Source: an uncultured Christensenella sp. (GTDB lineage Bacteria > Bacillota > Clostridia > Christensenellales > UBA3700). From it: a stretch of DNA of 64,000 nucleotides. This document shows positions 53,346-62,478 of this stretch, piece by piece (the first letter of the stretch is position 1; each line of letters opens with the position of its first letter). The stretch spans positions 39,603 through 103,602 of the forward strand of contig CAJTXS010000004.1 in the NCBI GenBank assembly GCA_910583735.1, given 5' to 3'. Under the pieces are notes generated by a model. That model ran no database searches, was not told the DNA's origin, and was given only the letters and a program-made list of their open reading frames with translations. The translations under genes were made by a program, and so were the position numbers.

Positions 53346-56300
53346 TTACTCCTCGTCATCCGACGTAAAATCCGTATCCAGCAATCCGTCGAACGGGTTG
53401 TCGGAATCGCCGCCGAACAGTCCGCCCGAGAGCAAGTCGTCGCCGAGCGAATACAGGTCGTCGCCGCTGCCCAAGTCGAATGCGTCGACTTCTTCCAGTT
53501 CATTCTGTTCCTTCTCGGGCAACGTATCGAGGTCGTCGTCTACGTTCTCCCTAAGACCAATCTCTTCTCTCTTCTCGTTGAGCACCTTGACATCCAAAGC
53601 AAGTCCTTGGAATTCCTTAATGAGCACCTTGAAGGACTCGGGAGTGCCGGGCTCGGTAATGGGATTGCCCTTGACGATGTTCTCGTACGTCTTGACTCTT
53701 CCCACGATGTCGTCCGACTTGACGGTAAGTATCTCTTGCAAGATATGCGCCGCGCCGTAAGCCTCGAGCGCCCAAACCTCCATCTCGCCGAAACGCTGTC
53801 CGCCGAACTGCGCCTTACCGCCCAGAGGCTGCTGCGTAACGAGCGAATAAGGTCCTATGCTCCTTGCGTGTATCTTGTCGTCGACAAGGTGAATAAGTTT
53901 GAGCATGTACATGTAACCGACGGTAACGGGATTCTCGAACTTATCGCCCGTCCTGCCGTCGAAGAGCTCCAACTTGCCGTTACTAGGCAGATTGTTCTGC
54001 TGGAACAACTCCTTGATATCGTACTCTGTAGCGCCGTCGAACACGGGCGTGGATATCTTCCAGCCCAGCATCTTGGCGACCAGTCCCAAGTGGACTTCTA
54101 AGACCTGTCCTATATTCATACGCGAAGGCACGCCCAGAGGATTGAGCACTATCTGCAAAGGAGTGCCGTCCGCAAGGAAAGGCATGTCCTCTCTGGGAAG
54201 TACGCGGGATACGACGCCCTTATTACCGTGACGTCCCGCCATCTTGTCGCCTACGCCAAGCTTTCTCTTCTGCGCTACGTATACGCGCACAAGTTTATTC
54301 ACGCCGGGGGACATCTCGTCCTTATTCTCCCTCGTAAATATCTTGACGTCTACTACGATACCGTTCTGACCGTGAGGGAGCCTAAGCGACGTGTCTCTCA
54401 CTTCTCTCGATTTCTCGCCGAATATTGCGCGCAGCAATCTCTCCTCGGGGGTAAGCTCAGCCTCGCCCTTAGGCGTAACTCTGCCTACCAATATGTCGCC
54501 GGAGTGTACTTCCGCGCCTACCATTATGATACCGTTGTCATCAAGATACTTGAGCGCATCGTCGCCGAGGTTGGGTATATCGCGAGTAATCTGCTCTTCG
54601 CCAAGCTTGGTATCTCTTGCCTCTATCTCGTACTCCTCTATATGGATAGATGTGAATACGTCATCCTTGACCAAGTCCTCGCTGATAAGTATAGCGTCCT
54701 CGTAGTTGTAACCGCACCAGGACATGAATCCGATAAGGATATTGCGTCCGAGCGAGAGCTCGCCGTTATCCGTAGCGGGACCGTCCGCGAGCACCGCGCC
54801 CTTGAGCACTCTGTCGCCCTTGGACACAATAGGTCTTTGATTGATGCAAGTACCGTTGTTGCTGCGCTCATACTTTTGCAGATTGTATACTTCGTCGCTG
54901 CCGTCGCCCAAGGTAAGCACTACCTTGTCCGCGCTCACGCTCTTGACTACGCCGTCGTTCTTGGCTATAACCATGACGCCGCTGTCGTATGCTATCTTAT
55001 GCTCCATGCCCGTGGCGATGATAGGCGCCTGCGGACGAATGAGCGGAACTGCCTGACGCTGCATGTTAGAGCCCATCAGCGCGCGGGATGTATCGTCGTT
55101 CTCGAGGAAGGGAACGAGCGACGCCGCTACCGATATGAGCTGCTTGGGCGATACGTCCATGTAGTCTACTATCGCGCTGTCTACCTCGCGGATGTCTTCC
55201 TTAATACGGCAAGTTACACGTCCCGATACGAAATGTCCGTCCTCGGTAAGAGGCGTATTGGCTTGCGCTACGACATACTTGTCCTCTTCGTCGGCTTGCA
55301 AGTAATCTACGGTATCGGTTACTATACCTTTCTCCTTATCTACTCTGCGGTAAGGCGCTTCGATAAAGCCGTACTCATTGACCCTTGCAAAAGTAGCAAG
55401 CGAGGAGATAAGTCCTATATTCTGACCTTCGGGAGTCTCGATAGGGCACATTCTGCCGTAGTGGGAGTGGTTGATATCGCGCACTTCCACGCTGGCGCGC
55501 TCTCTGTTGAGACCGCCGGGACCGAGCGCGGAGAGCTTACGCTTGTGCGTGAGCTCCGCTATGGGATTATGATGGTCCATGAACTGCGACAGCTGCGAGG
55601 AGCAGAAGAACTCCTTGATTGCCGAAGTCACGGGCTTAATGTTGATAAAGCTCTGAGCTCTGTACTCTCCGTCGTCGGAGACTATACTCATGCGCTCTTT
55701 GATAACTCTGTCAAGTCTGCCGAAGCCTATGCGTAACTGGTTCTGGAGCAACTCGCCTACCGAACGCACGCGACGGTTGGCGAGGTGGTCGATGTTGTCG
55801 CACTCGCCGAGACCGTGGCTGAGACCGAGGTTATAGCTGACGGACGCTATTACGTCGTCAATGGTAAGGTGCTTAATGATGAGCGTATCCTTAGCCTGCT
55901 TTATAGCCTCTTTGAGCTCTTCGCCCTTGAAGTTAGCGAGCACGTCTACAAGAGTAGGATAATATACCATCTCGTTAATGCCCAGCTCCTTGGGATCGCA
56001 GTCGATATACTTGGCAAGATCTACCGTATGGTTGCCTATAACCTTGAATACGGAGCCGTCGGGAGCAAGTACAAGGGCTTGATTAATGCCCGCGTTCTGT
56101 ATCTCTACGGCCTTGTCATCGCTGAGCACCTCGCCCTTGACTGCAAGAACTTCGCCCGTATCGGCGTTGACGATATCGTCCGCGAGAGCGTAGCCGGCTA
56201 TCCTCGTCGCGAGGCTGAGCTTCTTGTTAAACTTATAGCGACCTACTCTTGCAAGGTCGTACTTCCTTGCGTCGTAGAAAGTGTTGCGAATCAGCTGAGT

Positions 56301-57059
56301 AATGGACTCGGAGTTGGGCACTTCGCCGGGACGCATCTTCTTGTACAACTCTACTTTAGCGTCCTCCTCGTTGCGGGTAGGATCCTTGCCGAAGGTGGCG
56401 GAGAGTATCTTATCCTCGCCGAATACGGCGGTTATCTCCTCGTTGGAGCCCAGACCGAGCGCCCTCAAGAGCGTGGTGGCGGCAACCTTGCGGTTACGGT
56501 CCACGTTGACCCACATCACGTCGTTCTGGTCTTGCTTAAACTCCAGCCAAGCGCCTCTCGACGGCATGACGGTAGTCTCGTAACGGGGCACGCCCGCCTT
56601 GTCCATGCTGAAATTACAATACACGCTGGGGCTGCGTACGAGCTGACTTACGATTACTCTCTCCGCGCCGTTGATTATGAACGAACCGTTGTCCGTCATA
56701 AGCGGGAAGTCGCCCATGAATACCTCTTCTTCGGTAACCTCGCCCGTATCGTTGCGCACGAGTCTTACCTTAACCTTAAGCGGCACGGCGTAAGTCGCGT
56801 CTCTGTCCTTGCATTCCTTAACCGAATAAGCAGGCTTACCGTCGAAAGAAAAGCCGATATAGTGCAGCTCTATCTTTCCCGAGAAGTCGCATACGGGCGT
56901 ATAGTCGTCCAATACCTCCTGTATGCCCTCGGTGATAAACCTCTTGTAGGAATCCTTTTGCAGCTCAATCAAGTAAGGTATTTCCAACACGTCTTTAATC
57001 TTGGAAAAACAGACTCTCTCCGTATTGCCGTACTTGACCTTGTGTATGTGTTGAGGCAT
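53346..57059 (-). CDS. rpoB: RNA polymerase beta subunit
   Basis: 1237 residues. The rifampicin region reads SSQLSQFMDHHNPIAELTHKRKLSALGPGGL, with Asp (E. coli D516), His (H526) and Ser (S531) intact, so it should be rifampicin sensitive. DHHN replaces the usual DQNN. Other marks are GYNYEDAILISE and GEMEVWALEAYGAA. The C-terminal ~90 residues are acidic and rich in Asp, Leu and Gly. It is the first gene of the rpoBC operon. rplJ and rplL do not precede it; the next gene upstream is on the opposite strand. Confidence 0.98.
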   Translation of the reverse strand: MPQHIHKVKYGNTERVCFSKIKDVLEIPYLIELQKDSYKRFITEGIQEVLDDYTPVCDFSGKIELHYIGFSFDGKPAYSVKECKDRDATYAVPLKVKVRLVRNDTGEVTEEEVFMGDFPLMTDNGSFIINGAERVIVSQLVRSPSVYCNFSMDKAGVPRYETTVMPSRGAWLEFKQDQNDVMWVNVDRNRKVAATTLLRALGLGSNEEITAVFGEDKILSATFGKDPTRNEEDAKVELYKKMRPGEVPNSESITQLIRNTFYDARKYDLARVGRYKFNKKLSLATRIAGYALADDIVNADTGEVLAVKGEVLSDDKAVEIQNAGINQALVLAPDGSVFKVIGNHTVDLAKYIDCDPKELGINEMVYYPTLVDVLANFKGEELKEAIKQAKDTLIIKHLTIDDVIASVSYNLGLSHGLGECDNIDHLANRRVRSVGELLQNQLRIGFGRLDRVIKERMSIVSDDGEYRAQSFINIKPVTSAIKEFFCSSQLSQFMDHHNPIAELTHKRKLSALGPGGLNRERASVEVRDINHSHYGRMCPIETPEGQNIGLISSLATFARVNEYGFIEAPYRRVDKEKGIVTDTVDYLQADEEDKYVVAQANTPLTEDGHFVSGRVTCRIKEDIREVDSAIVDYMDVSPKQLISVAASLVPFLENDDTSRALMGSNMQRQAVPLIRPQAPIIATGMEHKIAYDSGVMVIAKNDGVVKSVSADKVVLTLGDGSDEVYNLQKYERSNNGTCINQRPIVSKGDRVLKGAVLADGPATDNGELSLGRNILIGFMSWCGYNYEDAILISEDLVKDDVFTSIHIEEYEIEARDTKLGEEQITRDIPNLGDDALKYLDDNGIIMVGAEVHSGDILVGRVTPKGEAELTPEERLLRAIFGEKSREVRDTSLRLPHGQNGIVVDVKIFTRENKDEMSPGVNKLVRVYVAQKRKLGVGDKMAGRHGNKGVVSRVLPREDMPFLADGTPLQIVLNPLGVPSRMNIGQVLEVHLGLVAKMLGWKISTPVFDGATEYDIKELFQQNNLPSNGKLELFDGRTGDKFENPVTVGYMYMLKLIHLVDDKIHARSIGPYSLVTQQPLGGKAQFGGQRFGEMEVWALEAYGAAHILQEILTVKSDDIVGRVKTYENIVKGNPITEPGTPESFKVLIKEFQGLALDVKVLNEKREEIGLRENVDDDLDTLPEKEQNELEEVDAFDLGSGDDLYSLGDDLLSGGLFGGDSDNPFDGLLDTDFTSDDEE

Positions 57060-57168
57060 ATTTCACACTCCTTAAAAAATTATCCCGAATAAACGCACGC
57101 GCGCAATTTCCCCTTACCCTTAAACCATGAAGGGACACTGCGCAACATACATAATTAGACAATTATAT

Positions 57169-57197
57169 ATTGTAGTAAAAATTGACAAGCAAGTCAA
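57169..57197 (-). promoter_or_regulatory. Promoter of rpoBC
   Basis: On the minus strand TTGACT (57192-57197), a 17-bp spacer, TACAAT (57169-57174). The leader to the rpoB ATG is about 100 nt. Confidence 0.8.
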
Positions 57198-57233
57198 GCG
57201 TATTTTGTCTATATATTTATAAAAAATTTTATA

Positions 57234-57263
57234 TTTACTTTATTCGCCCGCATATGCTATAAT
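57234..57263 (+). promoter_or_regulatory. Promoter of rqcP-ispDF, abutting the start codon
   Basis: TTTACT (57234-57239), an 18-bp spacer, TATAAT (57258-57263). The rqcP ATG is at 57270, 6 nt after the -10, so the mRNA would start at or within a few nt of the ATG. Confidence 0.6.
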
Positions 57264-57269
57264 CGGCAT

Positions 57270-57518
57270 ATGAGATTGGATAAGTACCTTAAGGTGAGCA
57301 GGATTATCAAGAGGCGCACCGTCGCGGCGGGAGCTTGCGACGACGGACGCGCAGAGATTAACGGCAGGGCTGCCAAAGCGGGCACGCGAGTAAAGGAAGG
57401 CGATATAATCGCTCTGCACTTCGGAGACAAGAAATTTACCGTGCGCGTGCTGTCGATTAAGGAGAGCGTGCGCAAAGAGGACGCTTGCTCCATGTACGAG
57501 GTGCTCGATGAAAATTAA
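57270..57518 (+). CDS. rqcP: S4-domain RNA-binding protein RqcP
   Basis: 82 residues: MRLDKYLKVSRIIKRRTVAAGACDDGRAEINGRAAKAGTRVKEGDIIALHF, a single S4 domain of the RqcP/YabO (Hsp15) family. In Bacillota RqcP works with RqcH on stalled 50S subunits, where it positions peptidyl-tRNA during alanine tailing of incomplete proteins. No Shine-Dalgarno site lies upstream; the -10 box is 6 nt before the ATG. It overlaps ispDF by 11 nt. Confidence 0.88.
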   Translation: MRLDKYLKVSRIIKRRTVAAGACDDGRAEINGRAAKAGTRVKEGDIIALHFGDKKFTVRVLSIKESVRKEDACSMYEVLDEN

Positions 57519-58626
57519 CGCAATAATTCCCTGCGCAGGTTCGGGCTCGAGAGCGGGACTGGGCTACAACAAGACGCTCTCTCCTCTATACGGCAAGACG
57601 GTTGCCGCAGTAACCGCCGCTATATTCGACATTCCTCAAGTCACCCGTGTCGTAATCGCATGCGGCAAGGGAGAGATAGATGACTTTACCGACGCGCTTA
57701 AGGACACGCCTCGCACGGTAATAATCGTTGGCGGAGATACGCGCACACAGTCGGTAACCGCCGCTCTCAAGGCATGCGAACCCGATTGCGGCTTGGTCGC
57801 CATTCACGACGGCGCAAGACCTTTTTTAAGCAGAGATATGCTCTTGCGCGGCATATCCGCCGCAGAGAAATGCGGCGCTGCAATCCCCGTGCTGCCTGTA
57901 AGCGACAGCTTGAGATTGATAGGAAAGCAAGGCAGCTTAGCCGTAGACAGAGCCGACTACATAGCTGTACAGACACCGCAGATATTCGGATACCGCGACA
58001 TAACGGCGGCATACGATAAGGCGGAAAAAGACGGCTTCGCCGCAACCGACGACGCTCAGATATACGAAAGGTATATCGGACCCATCTCGCTCTACGAGGG
58101 CGACAGGGGCAATATCAAGCTCACTTATCCTTCCGATTTCCCCTCGCGTTATGCGGTGGGTTGCGGCTTCGATACGCACATACTGACAACAGGACGCGCC
58201 CTTATACTGGGCGGAGTGAATATCCCGCACGAGAAAGGACTGCTGGGACATTCGGACGCCGATGTGCTCGTACACGCAATAATGGACGCGCTGCTCTCGT
58301 GCGTGGGCGAAAGGGATATAGGCGTACACTTTCCCGACACAGACGAGCGCTACAGGGGCATATCGAGCATGACGCTGCTGGAAAAGGTCAAGGATATATT
58401 GGACGGACACTCGGCGACGGTGAGCAACGTATCAGCCGTAATCATGGCGCAACGGCCTAAGCTCAAAGACTATATCCCGACTATGTGCGCCAATATTGCG
58501 GACACGCTATGTATCCCAGTCTCCTCGGTTAATATTGCGGCAACTACAACCGAAGGAATCGGACTTGTAGGGCGAGAGGAAGGCATTAGCGTACACGCCA
58601 CCGCAGCAGTCAATGTAAGGGACTGA
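57508..58626 (+). CDS. ispDF: Bifunctional IspD-IspF enzyme of isoprenoid synthesis
   Basis: 372 residues. The first ~210 are IspD (2-C-methyl-D-erythritol 4-phosphate cytidylyltransferase): IIPCAGSGSRAGLGYNKTLSPLYGK, VAIHDGARPFL and VQTPQIF. The rest is IspF (MECDP synthase): VGCGFDTHILTTGRALILGGVNIPHEKGLLGHSDADVLVHAIMDALL, with the D-x-H metal ligands, and NIAATTTEGIGLVGREEGI. The nucleotide loop in IspD has YNKTL where PKQ is usual, a mild departure. Both are steps of the MEP pathway, so isoprenoid precursors are made this way. The stop is followed by ~330 bp with no gene. Confidence 0.95.
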   Translation: MKINAIIPCAGSGSRAGLGYNKTLSPLYGKTVAAVTAAIFDIPQVTRVVIACGKGEIDDFTDALKDTPRTVIIVGGDTRTQSVTAALKACEPDCGLVAIHDGARPFLSRDMLLRGISAAEKCGAAIPVLPVSDSLRLIGKQGSLAVDRADYIAVQTPQIFGYRDITAAYDKAEKDGFAATDDAQIYERYIGPISLYEGDRGNIKLTYPSDFPSRYAVGCGFDTHILTTGRALILGGVNIPHEKGLLGHSDADVLVHAIMDALLSCVGERDIGVHFPDTDERYRGISSMTLLEKVKDILDGHSATVSNVSAVIMAQRPKLKDYIPTMCANIADTLCIPVSSVNIAATTTEGIGLVGREEGISVHATAAVNVRD

Positions 58627-58963
58627 CATCGCGCGCTTATGGCAGTCAATTACAGTAGCCGCCGTCAACGCGATATTTGTGTATAATACCCTTTACCTGC
58701 AATATCGAAAACATAATATTGCAATTACATTATTACCCGAACTAATGCGGTATATTGTCGCCGAGAAAACGTCTACCGTAAATTATGTAAAATTGCAGCC
58801 GCTTAGACCGATATGCCCCGCATATCGAGTGATTGGCTACTCAATAATAAGGATTACATCAACAGTTACCGTTACTTATTTTAACTTACGCCCATCATTA
58901 ACGCTTACAAATCGAGCATTGCCTGAATTACCGAGACGATTTACTATGCTGCAATGGGATATA
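58627..58963. other. Intergenic stretch after ispDF
   Basis: No gene is recognised. A 100-codon plus-strand frame (58679-58981) has no ribosome binding site, is compositionally random, and runs into a terminator. I see no hairpin terminator for ispDF itself except the ones serving the minus-strand gene. Confidence 0.4.
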
Positions 58964-58992
58964 CAAAAATCCCCGCTATAATAAGCGAGGAT
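58964..58992 (-). terminator. Terminator (second) downstream of the LRR gene
   Basis: On the minus strand ATCCTCGCT pairs with AGCGGGGAT (one G-U) around TATTAT, followed by TTTTTGT. A second hairpin, GTTGCGCA/TGCGCAAC at 59021-59049, precedes it and is followed by TGATTTTTATG on the minus strand. Together they are a tandem terminator. Confidence 0.8.
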
Positions 58993-59064
58993 ATCCGTTA
59001 AATTATTTTCATAAAAATCAGTTGCGCATATTTGCTACGCTTGCGCAACAATTATATTTGCGCG

Positions 59065-60117
59065 TTATGCTTTCTCTGCGTATATTACCTTCATTCTGCT
59101 GTCGAAGCATTGACCGTTCCAACCGTTCAGAGCCTTGCGTACGGTCTTAAATCTCAAAGTAGCTACTTTACAGTTGCGAAAAGCTCCGTCGCCGATAAAC
59201 TGCGGCTTGGAATCGATAAATATATTGCGCGCGCTCGAGCAATCTTTGAACGAGCATTGCCCTATGTAAGTCACCTTAGACGGTATCCTTATCTCCGTAA
59301 GAGAGGAGCAATACGCAAAGCACTCCGTATCTATCCTGTCCAAATCGGTAGGCAATATCAACTGTTTTAGATTGCAGCAGCCCGAAAAGCCCGACTTAGG
59401 CAGAGCCATAACCTTATCGGAGAGATTGACCTCGTCGAGATTGCCGCAAGCGGAAAAAGCTCCGTCGCCGATAATAGCTATCTTATTGCTCAAATATGCG
59501 CGTTTGAGTACGTTGCAGCCGTCGAAGCAACGCTTACCTACGTTGCGCAGCTCCTCTCCCGCAAAGAACGCCGTCATATTGACGCAGCCCTTAAAGCACT
59601 CGTCGCCGATATCGGATAGCGCGCTGTCGCAAGGCAAAATCAATCCGCGCAAGTCGCGACAGTCCGCAAACGCCCTCTTTCCGATTATGCGCACCGTTGC
59701 TGGCACGGTAAGATAATACAGCTTGCTCATGCCCTCGAAGGCACCGTCCGCAATGCCTATGACGGGAAGAGAGCGACGCATCGCAGGTATGGACCTGCAC
59801 GGACGCAACACTTTAATGCAGCCGTATACTATGTACCCGCCGTCAACTTTTACATATCTCAACTTCGCGGGTATAAACTGCATGCACAGCAACGCGGCAA
59901 GTCCGCTCGCGATGCCCGCTACGATATATACCGCCTTTTGACGCATAACGCCCGCTACGCTCCAAGCGATGATAAGTATTACGGCGGAGAGTATAAGACC
60001 TGTAATAGCGCGCACTCTTGCGCCGTCGCGTATGCGCTTGTCTATCTCTGTCATGCGCTGACGCTCGCCGTCGCACGCAATCTTAATCTGCTCGGCATAA
60101 TCTGTCATTGCGCTCAT
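59065..60117 (-). CDS. Membrane protein with BspA-type leucine-rich repeats
   Basis: 350 residues. After a ~38-residue charged N-terminus come two membrane helices (GLILSAVILIIAWSVAGVM and VYIVAGIASGLAALLCMQF), then a Lys-rich turn and 8-9 LRR_5 repeats of ~23 residues (for example IGDGAFSACGNLDEVNLSDKVM, IGKRAFADCRDLRGLILP). If the N-terminus is inside, the repeats face the cytoplasm, unlike BspA-type surface proteins. The ATG overlaps the stop of the upstream gene by 4 nt, so the two are coupled. Function unknown, possibly protein binding. Confidence 0.83.
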   Translation of the reverse strand: MSAMTDYAEQIKIACDGERQRMTEIDKRIRDGARVRAITGLILSAVILIIAWSVAGVMRQKAVYIVAGIASGLAALLCMQFIPAKLRYVKVDGGYIVYGCIKVLRPCRSIPAMRRSLPVIGIADGAFEGMSKLYYLTVPATVRIIGKRAFADCRDLRGLILPCDSALSDIGDECFKGCVNMTAFFAGEELRNVGKRCFDGCNVLKRAYLSNKIAIIGDGAFSACGNLDEVNLSDKVMALPKSGFSGCCNLKQLILPTDLDRIDTECFAYCSSLTEIRIPSKVTYIGQCSFKDCSSARNIFIDSKPQFIGDGAFRNCKVATLRFKTVRKALNGWNGQCFDSRMKVIYAEKA

Positions 60118-60482
60118 TGCTTATCCGTATCCTCTTTTATACTATCTTCGGACGCGTCTTTTGCAGAATACTCGGCGGCGTTCGTATTGCCTGCGTCACC
60201 TCGTATAAATTTATCGGCAACCGCCTTTACAATGACAATATCCGCATACGCCATAGTAATCGACGCGCCAAGCATCAGAAGCCCGAAAAAGAATCCCGCG
60301 GCGACTTTAGCTCCGCTATCGAATGTAAAACTCTTAAATGCCGTATATACGGAAGCCGCGGCAAGAAATACGCCCACAAACAGCGCCGCAACAAAGCCTG
60401 CAAAAGCAAATATCAGTCCTAAAATATTAAAGACGGTGTCCCATATCTTATCCCCTTTCGAGGGAGTGTCCGCATTATTCAT
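60114..60482 (-). CDS. Small membrane protein of unknown function
   Basis: 122 residues. Two hydrophobic segments (FNILGLIFAFAGFVAALFVGVFLAAASVYTAF and VAAGFFFGLLMLGASITMAYADIVIVKAVA) suggest three or four helices, flanked by an acidic, Ser/Asp-rich C-terminal tail. I do not recognise the family. Its stop codon overlaps the ATG of the LRR membrane protein (ATGA), so both are made together and may act together. The first gene of this two-gene unit. Confidence 0.72.
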   Translation of the reverse strand: MNNADTPSKGDKIWDTVFNILGLIFAFAGFVAALFVGVFLAAASVYTAFKSFTFDSGAKVAAGFFFGLLMLGASITMAYADIVIVKAVADKFIRGDAGNTNAAEYSAKDASEDSIKEDTDKQ

Positions 60483-60772
60483 ATAAATTATTCTAACACA
60501 CGCGCACGATATCCGTCAATCCCGCCGTAAGCTATACCCGTATGTAAAGATTTAAGTCGATTGCTATAGACACAGCTTAACATGAATACCGGCAAAGCAA
60601 CTAAACATGCTGTCTTTTACGCGCAATTCTCCCAATTATGGCTGCAAACTTATTATAATTCCTATTTTAACCGAAAATAATTAACACGAGTATACGGTCT
60701 AAGACACGATTGGCAGGGGAGCAATCGGTCGGGCAATATACTCTAAGAAAAATATTTACGCGACTATTATAT

Positions 60773-60801
60773 AAAAATAAGGAGCGACTGATGTCGCTCC
60801 T
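60773..60801 (-). terminator. Terminator of the gene at 60827
   Basis: AGGAGCGAC (60780-60788) pairs with GTCGCTCCT (60793-60801); on the minus strand TATTTTTATA follows. Confidence 0.85.
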
Positions 60802-60826
60802 CTTAATCTATCTATTACCAAATAAA

Positions 60827-61711
60827 TTATTTATTCCACTCTACGCCTTTACCGTTGGACGCATCCCAGCTATCGTCCCAACCATCGGGCTTAGATTGCG
60901 CTTCGCATTCGATAACAACATTAAGACAGTCAATAAAAGACCTCTTCTCTACCGATGTAATCTGCGAATCGATATATACTTTCTCCAAGTTCTTTAATCC
61001 GTTGAAAGTACCGTCGGCAAGCCCAGTAACCGCTACGCCATCGATGTTCAATGGTAAGTCGAGCCACTTAACGAAACCGGAATAGTTAAACAATCTAATT
61101 GTCTCGCCCTGTTTCTCGTATTCAAAGGTCTTGATAGCATAATCTATCTCGCCGAGAGCGCTCTCCCACTTAGCCATTTGCTTATATTTAGACCTTGAAG
61201 TCTTATTTGTCGAAACTTCATTAACATTCCTAAGCGCTATCGTATCTTTGCCCTTAACGAGACTGCCGTCCATGTACTTGACCTTATAGACAATCTCTGC
61301 CGCCTCCGCATTCCAAGAAATATAATTTGGCTCGTCTATTACGATACCTGCTATCTTTCTGCTCTTAGCATTTTCCGAAGCATTAAGCTCAAGCTCGCTC
61401 ACCTTTCCGTCTGTAAAAGTAACATAGCAATGCTTATTTTTTTTAACCCACTTCCAAATAGCTCCGTCATCGCTCTTATCATCGGGTTCGCCCAATACAT
61501 CAACGACCTCTTCCGCCGTAGCGCCCAGTTTTATCTCGTCTACATGATCGACATATAGACTGTCGCCCATTACCACAGCGTACGGAATAACTATGCAAAG
61601 AACTACTACAACCAACAGCGCAAGCAACGCACTGATAGTAAGAATTTTCTTTTTCTTTATGCTCTTATCATTAGCGGTAACGTTTCCGTTGTTGTCAACA
61701 TTCTGGTCCAT
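60827..61711 (-). CDS. Membrane-anchored protein with SmpA-like and leucine-rich repeat segments
   Basis: 294 residues with GGAG before the ATG. Residues ~24-46 (ILTISALLALLVVVVLCIVIPYAVV) form one membrane helix after a short basic inner segment (KKKK), so the rest is outside. DEIKLGATAEEVVDVLGEPDDK followed by WKWVKKNKHCYVTFTDGKVSEL resembles the BamE/SmpA-type domain. Near the end a short LRR_5-type part appears (LADGTFNGLKNLEKVYIDSQITSVEKRSFIDCL). The C-terminal tail is Trp- and Asp-rich. Function unknown. Its promoter is at 61738. Confidence 0.72.
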   Translation of the reverse strand: MDQNVDNNGNVTANDKSIKKKKILTISALLALLVVVVLCIVIPYAVVMGDSLYVDHVDEIKLGATAEEVVDVLGEPDDKSDDGAIWKWVKKNKHCYVTFTDGKVSELELNASENAKSRKIAGIVIDEPNYISWNAEAAEIVYKVKYMDGSLVKGKDTIALRNVNEVSTNKTSRSKYKQMAKWESALGEIDYAIKTFEYEKQGETIRLFNYSGFVKWLDLPLNIDGVAVTGLADGTFNGLKNLEKVYIDSQITSVEKRSFIDCLNVVIECEAQSKPDGWDDSWDASNGKGVEWNK

Positions 61712-61737
61712 AATACTTCTCCATTATCTTTATTATT

Positions 61738-61766
61738 AGGATATGATATTTAGACGTAATTGTCAA
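61738..61766 (-). promoter_or_regulatory. Promoter of the gene at 60827
   Basis: On the minus strand TTGACA (61761-61766), a 17-bp spacer, TATCCT (61738-61743). Confidence 0.7.
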
Positions 61767-61830
61767 GTATATTTTAATCGCAGGGCGTAATATTCGGAGC
61801 TCGATAACTACATCATGCGGCTAGATGGCA

Positions 61831-61998
61831 AAGCGCGCAAAAATCACATTTTTTGCAAGCGTCGCCGCAAAAAATGCGAGCGGTAAGAGCGAAGTATTTT
61901 ATCTTGGAAAGGGTGAATTTTTATGCGCTGCTCTTATTCGTGCTTTTACAGATATTGCGCATAAAAAGAGGGGAAACCGTCCTTATAATGGACGGTGT
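61831..61998. repeat. Partial structured-repeat body, start of the right-hand array
   Basis: It contains the later modules of the repeat body: the GCAAAAA/TTTTTGC hairpin, the string GAGCGGTAAGAGCGAAG, the TTTTTATGCGC/GCGCATAAAAA stem, and ACCGTCC-TTATAAT-GGACGGT. The last two stems differ from the other copies by paired changes. The frame at 61825-62112 that crosses it is not coding. Confidence 0.75.
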
Positions 61999-62027
61999 CC
62001 CCGTTCAATACTTCCACCTATGAGAGT

Positions 62028-62087
62028 ACGACCGATACGAAAGCAAGACGATACGCTTATCGTCGCTTTTGTATCGCGACTGGTCGT
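62028..62087. repeat. Oriented hairpin, array position 1
   Basis: ACGACC (62028-62033) pairs with GGTCGT (62082-62087); inside are GATAC/GTATC and GACGATA/TATCGTC. The right arm has a GCGACT bulge before GGTCGT, matching the GCGTCT bulge of the other hairpins, although the stem sequence is different. Confidence 0.65.
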
Positions 62088-62175
62088 AGATGGGGAGGGA
62101 GGGCGTCCGTAAGGCTGCCTTTAGAAGATATTGGTTAAATATCTTCGCGCAGTAACAGGACGCGCCGACCGACCT

Positions 62176-62399
62176 GCCCCGCAGGCAATAGCGCGCAAAA
62201 ACCACGCTTTTTGCAAGCGGTGCCTTGAAAATGCGGAAACATTTTACGGAGGGGCGCTAACGAGGGGAAACGCGTAGCGAGTATGCGATAGCATACGGTT
62301 TGCGTTTAAGCGGTGCCCCTCGTTATTTAATGCACCGCAGGGACAGCGAGCGAAAACCGCGCTTTTCGTGAGCGACACCTCGAAAAATACGAGCGGTAA
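62176..62399. repeat. Structured-repeat body, first part, interrupted by an insertion
   Basis: It starts at CCCCGCAGGCAATAGCG and matches 63480-63700 closely, including ACGAGGGG/CCCCTCGT and GTATGC/GCATAC stems. It stops at GAGCGGTAA, where the insertion begins, and resumes at 63270. Confidence 0.8.
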
Positions 62400-62419
62400 A
62401 GTGAACTTCCCGTAGGGAA

Positions 62420-62459
62420 TATAAAAAGCGAAGAATTTTAAATTTCTTCGCTTTTTATA
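62420..62459. terminator. Bidirectional terminator of the acetyltransferase gene
   Basis: TATAAAAAGCGAAGAA (62420-62435) pairs with TTCTTCGCTTTTTATA (62444-62459), a 16-bp perfect stem with A/T tails on both sides. Confidence 0.85.
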
Positions 62460-62478
62460 ATTGATGATAAATTGAAAT

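Noticed and set aside
53346..57059. Rifampicin-resistance changes in RpoB
   Set aside because: The key Asp, His and Ser positions are intact; DHHN instead of DQNN is a mild natural variation.
61825..62112. 95-codon plus-strand frame in the repeat region
   Set aside because: It crosses several stem-loops that co-vary as RNA/DNA pairs and is not kept in the other copies.
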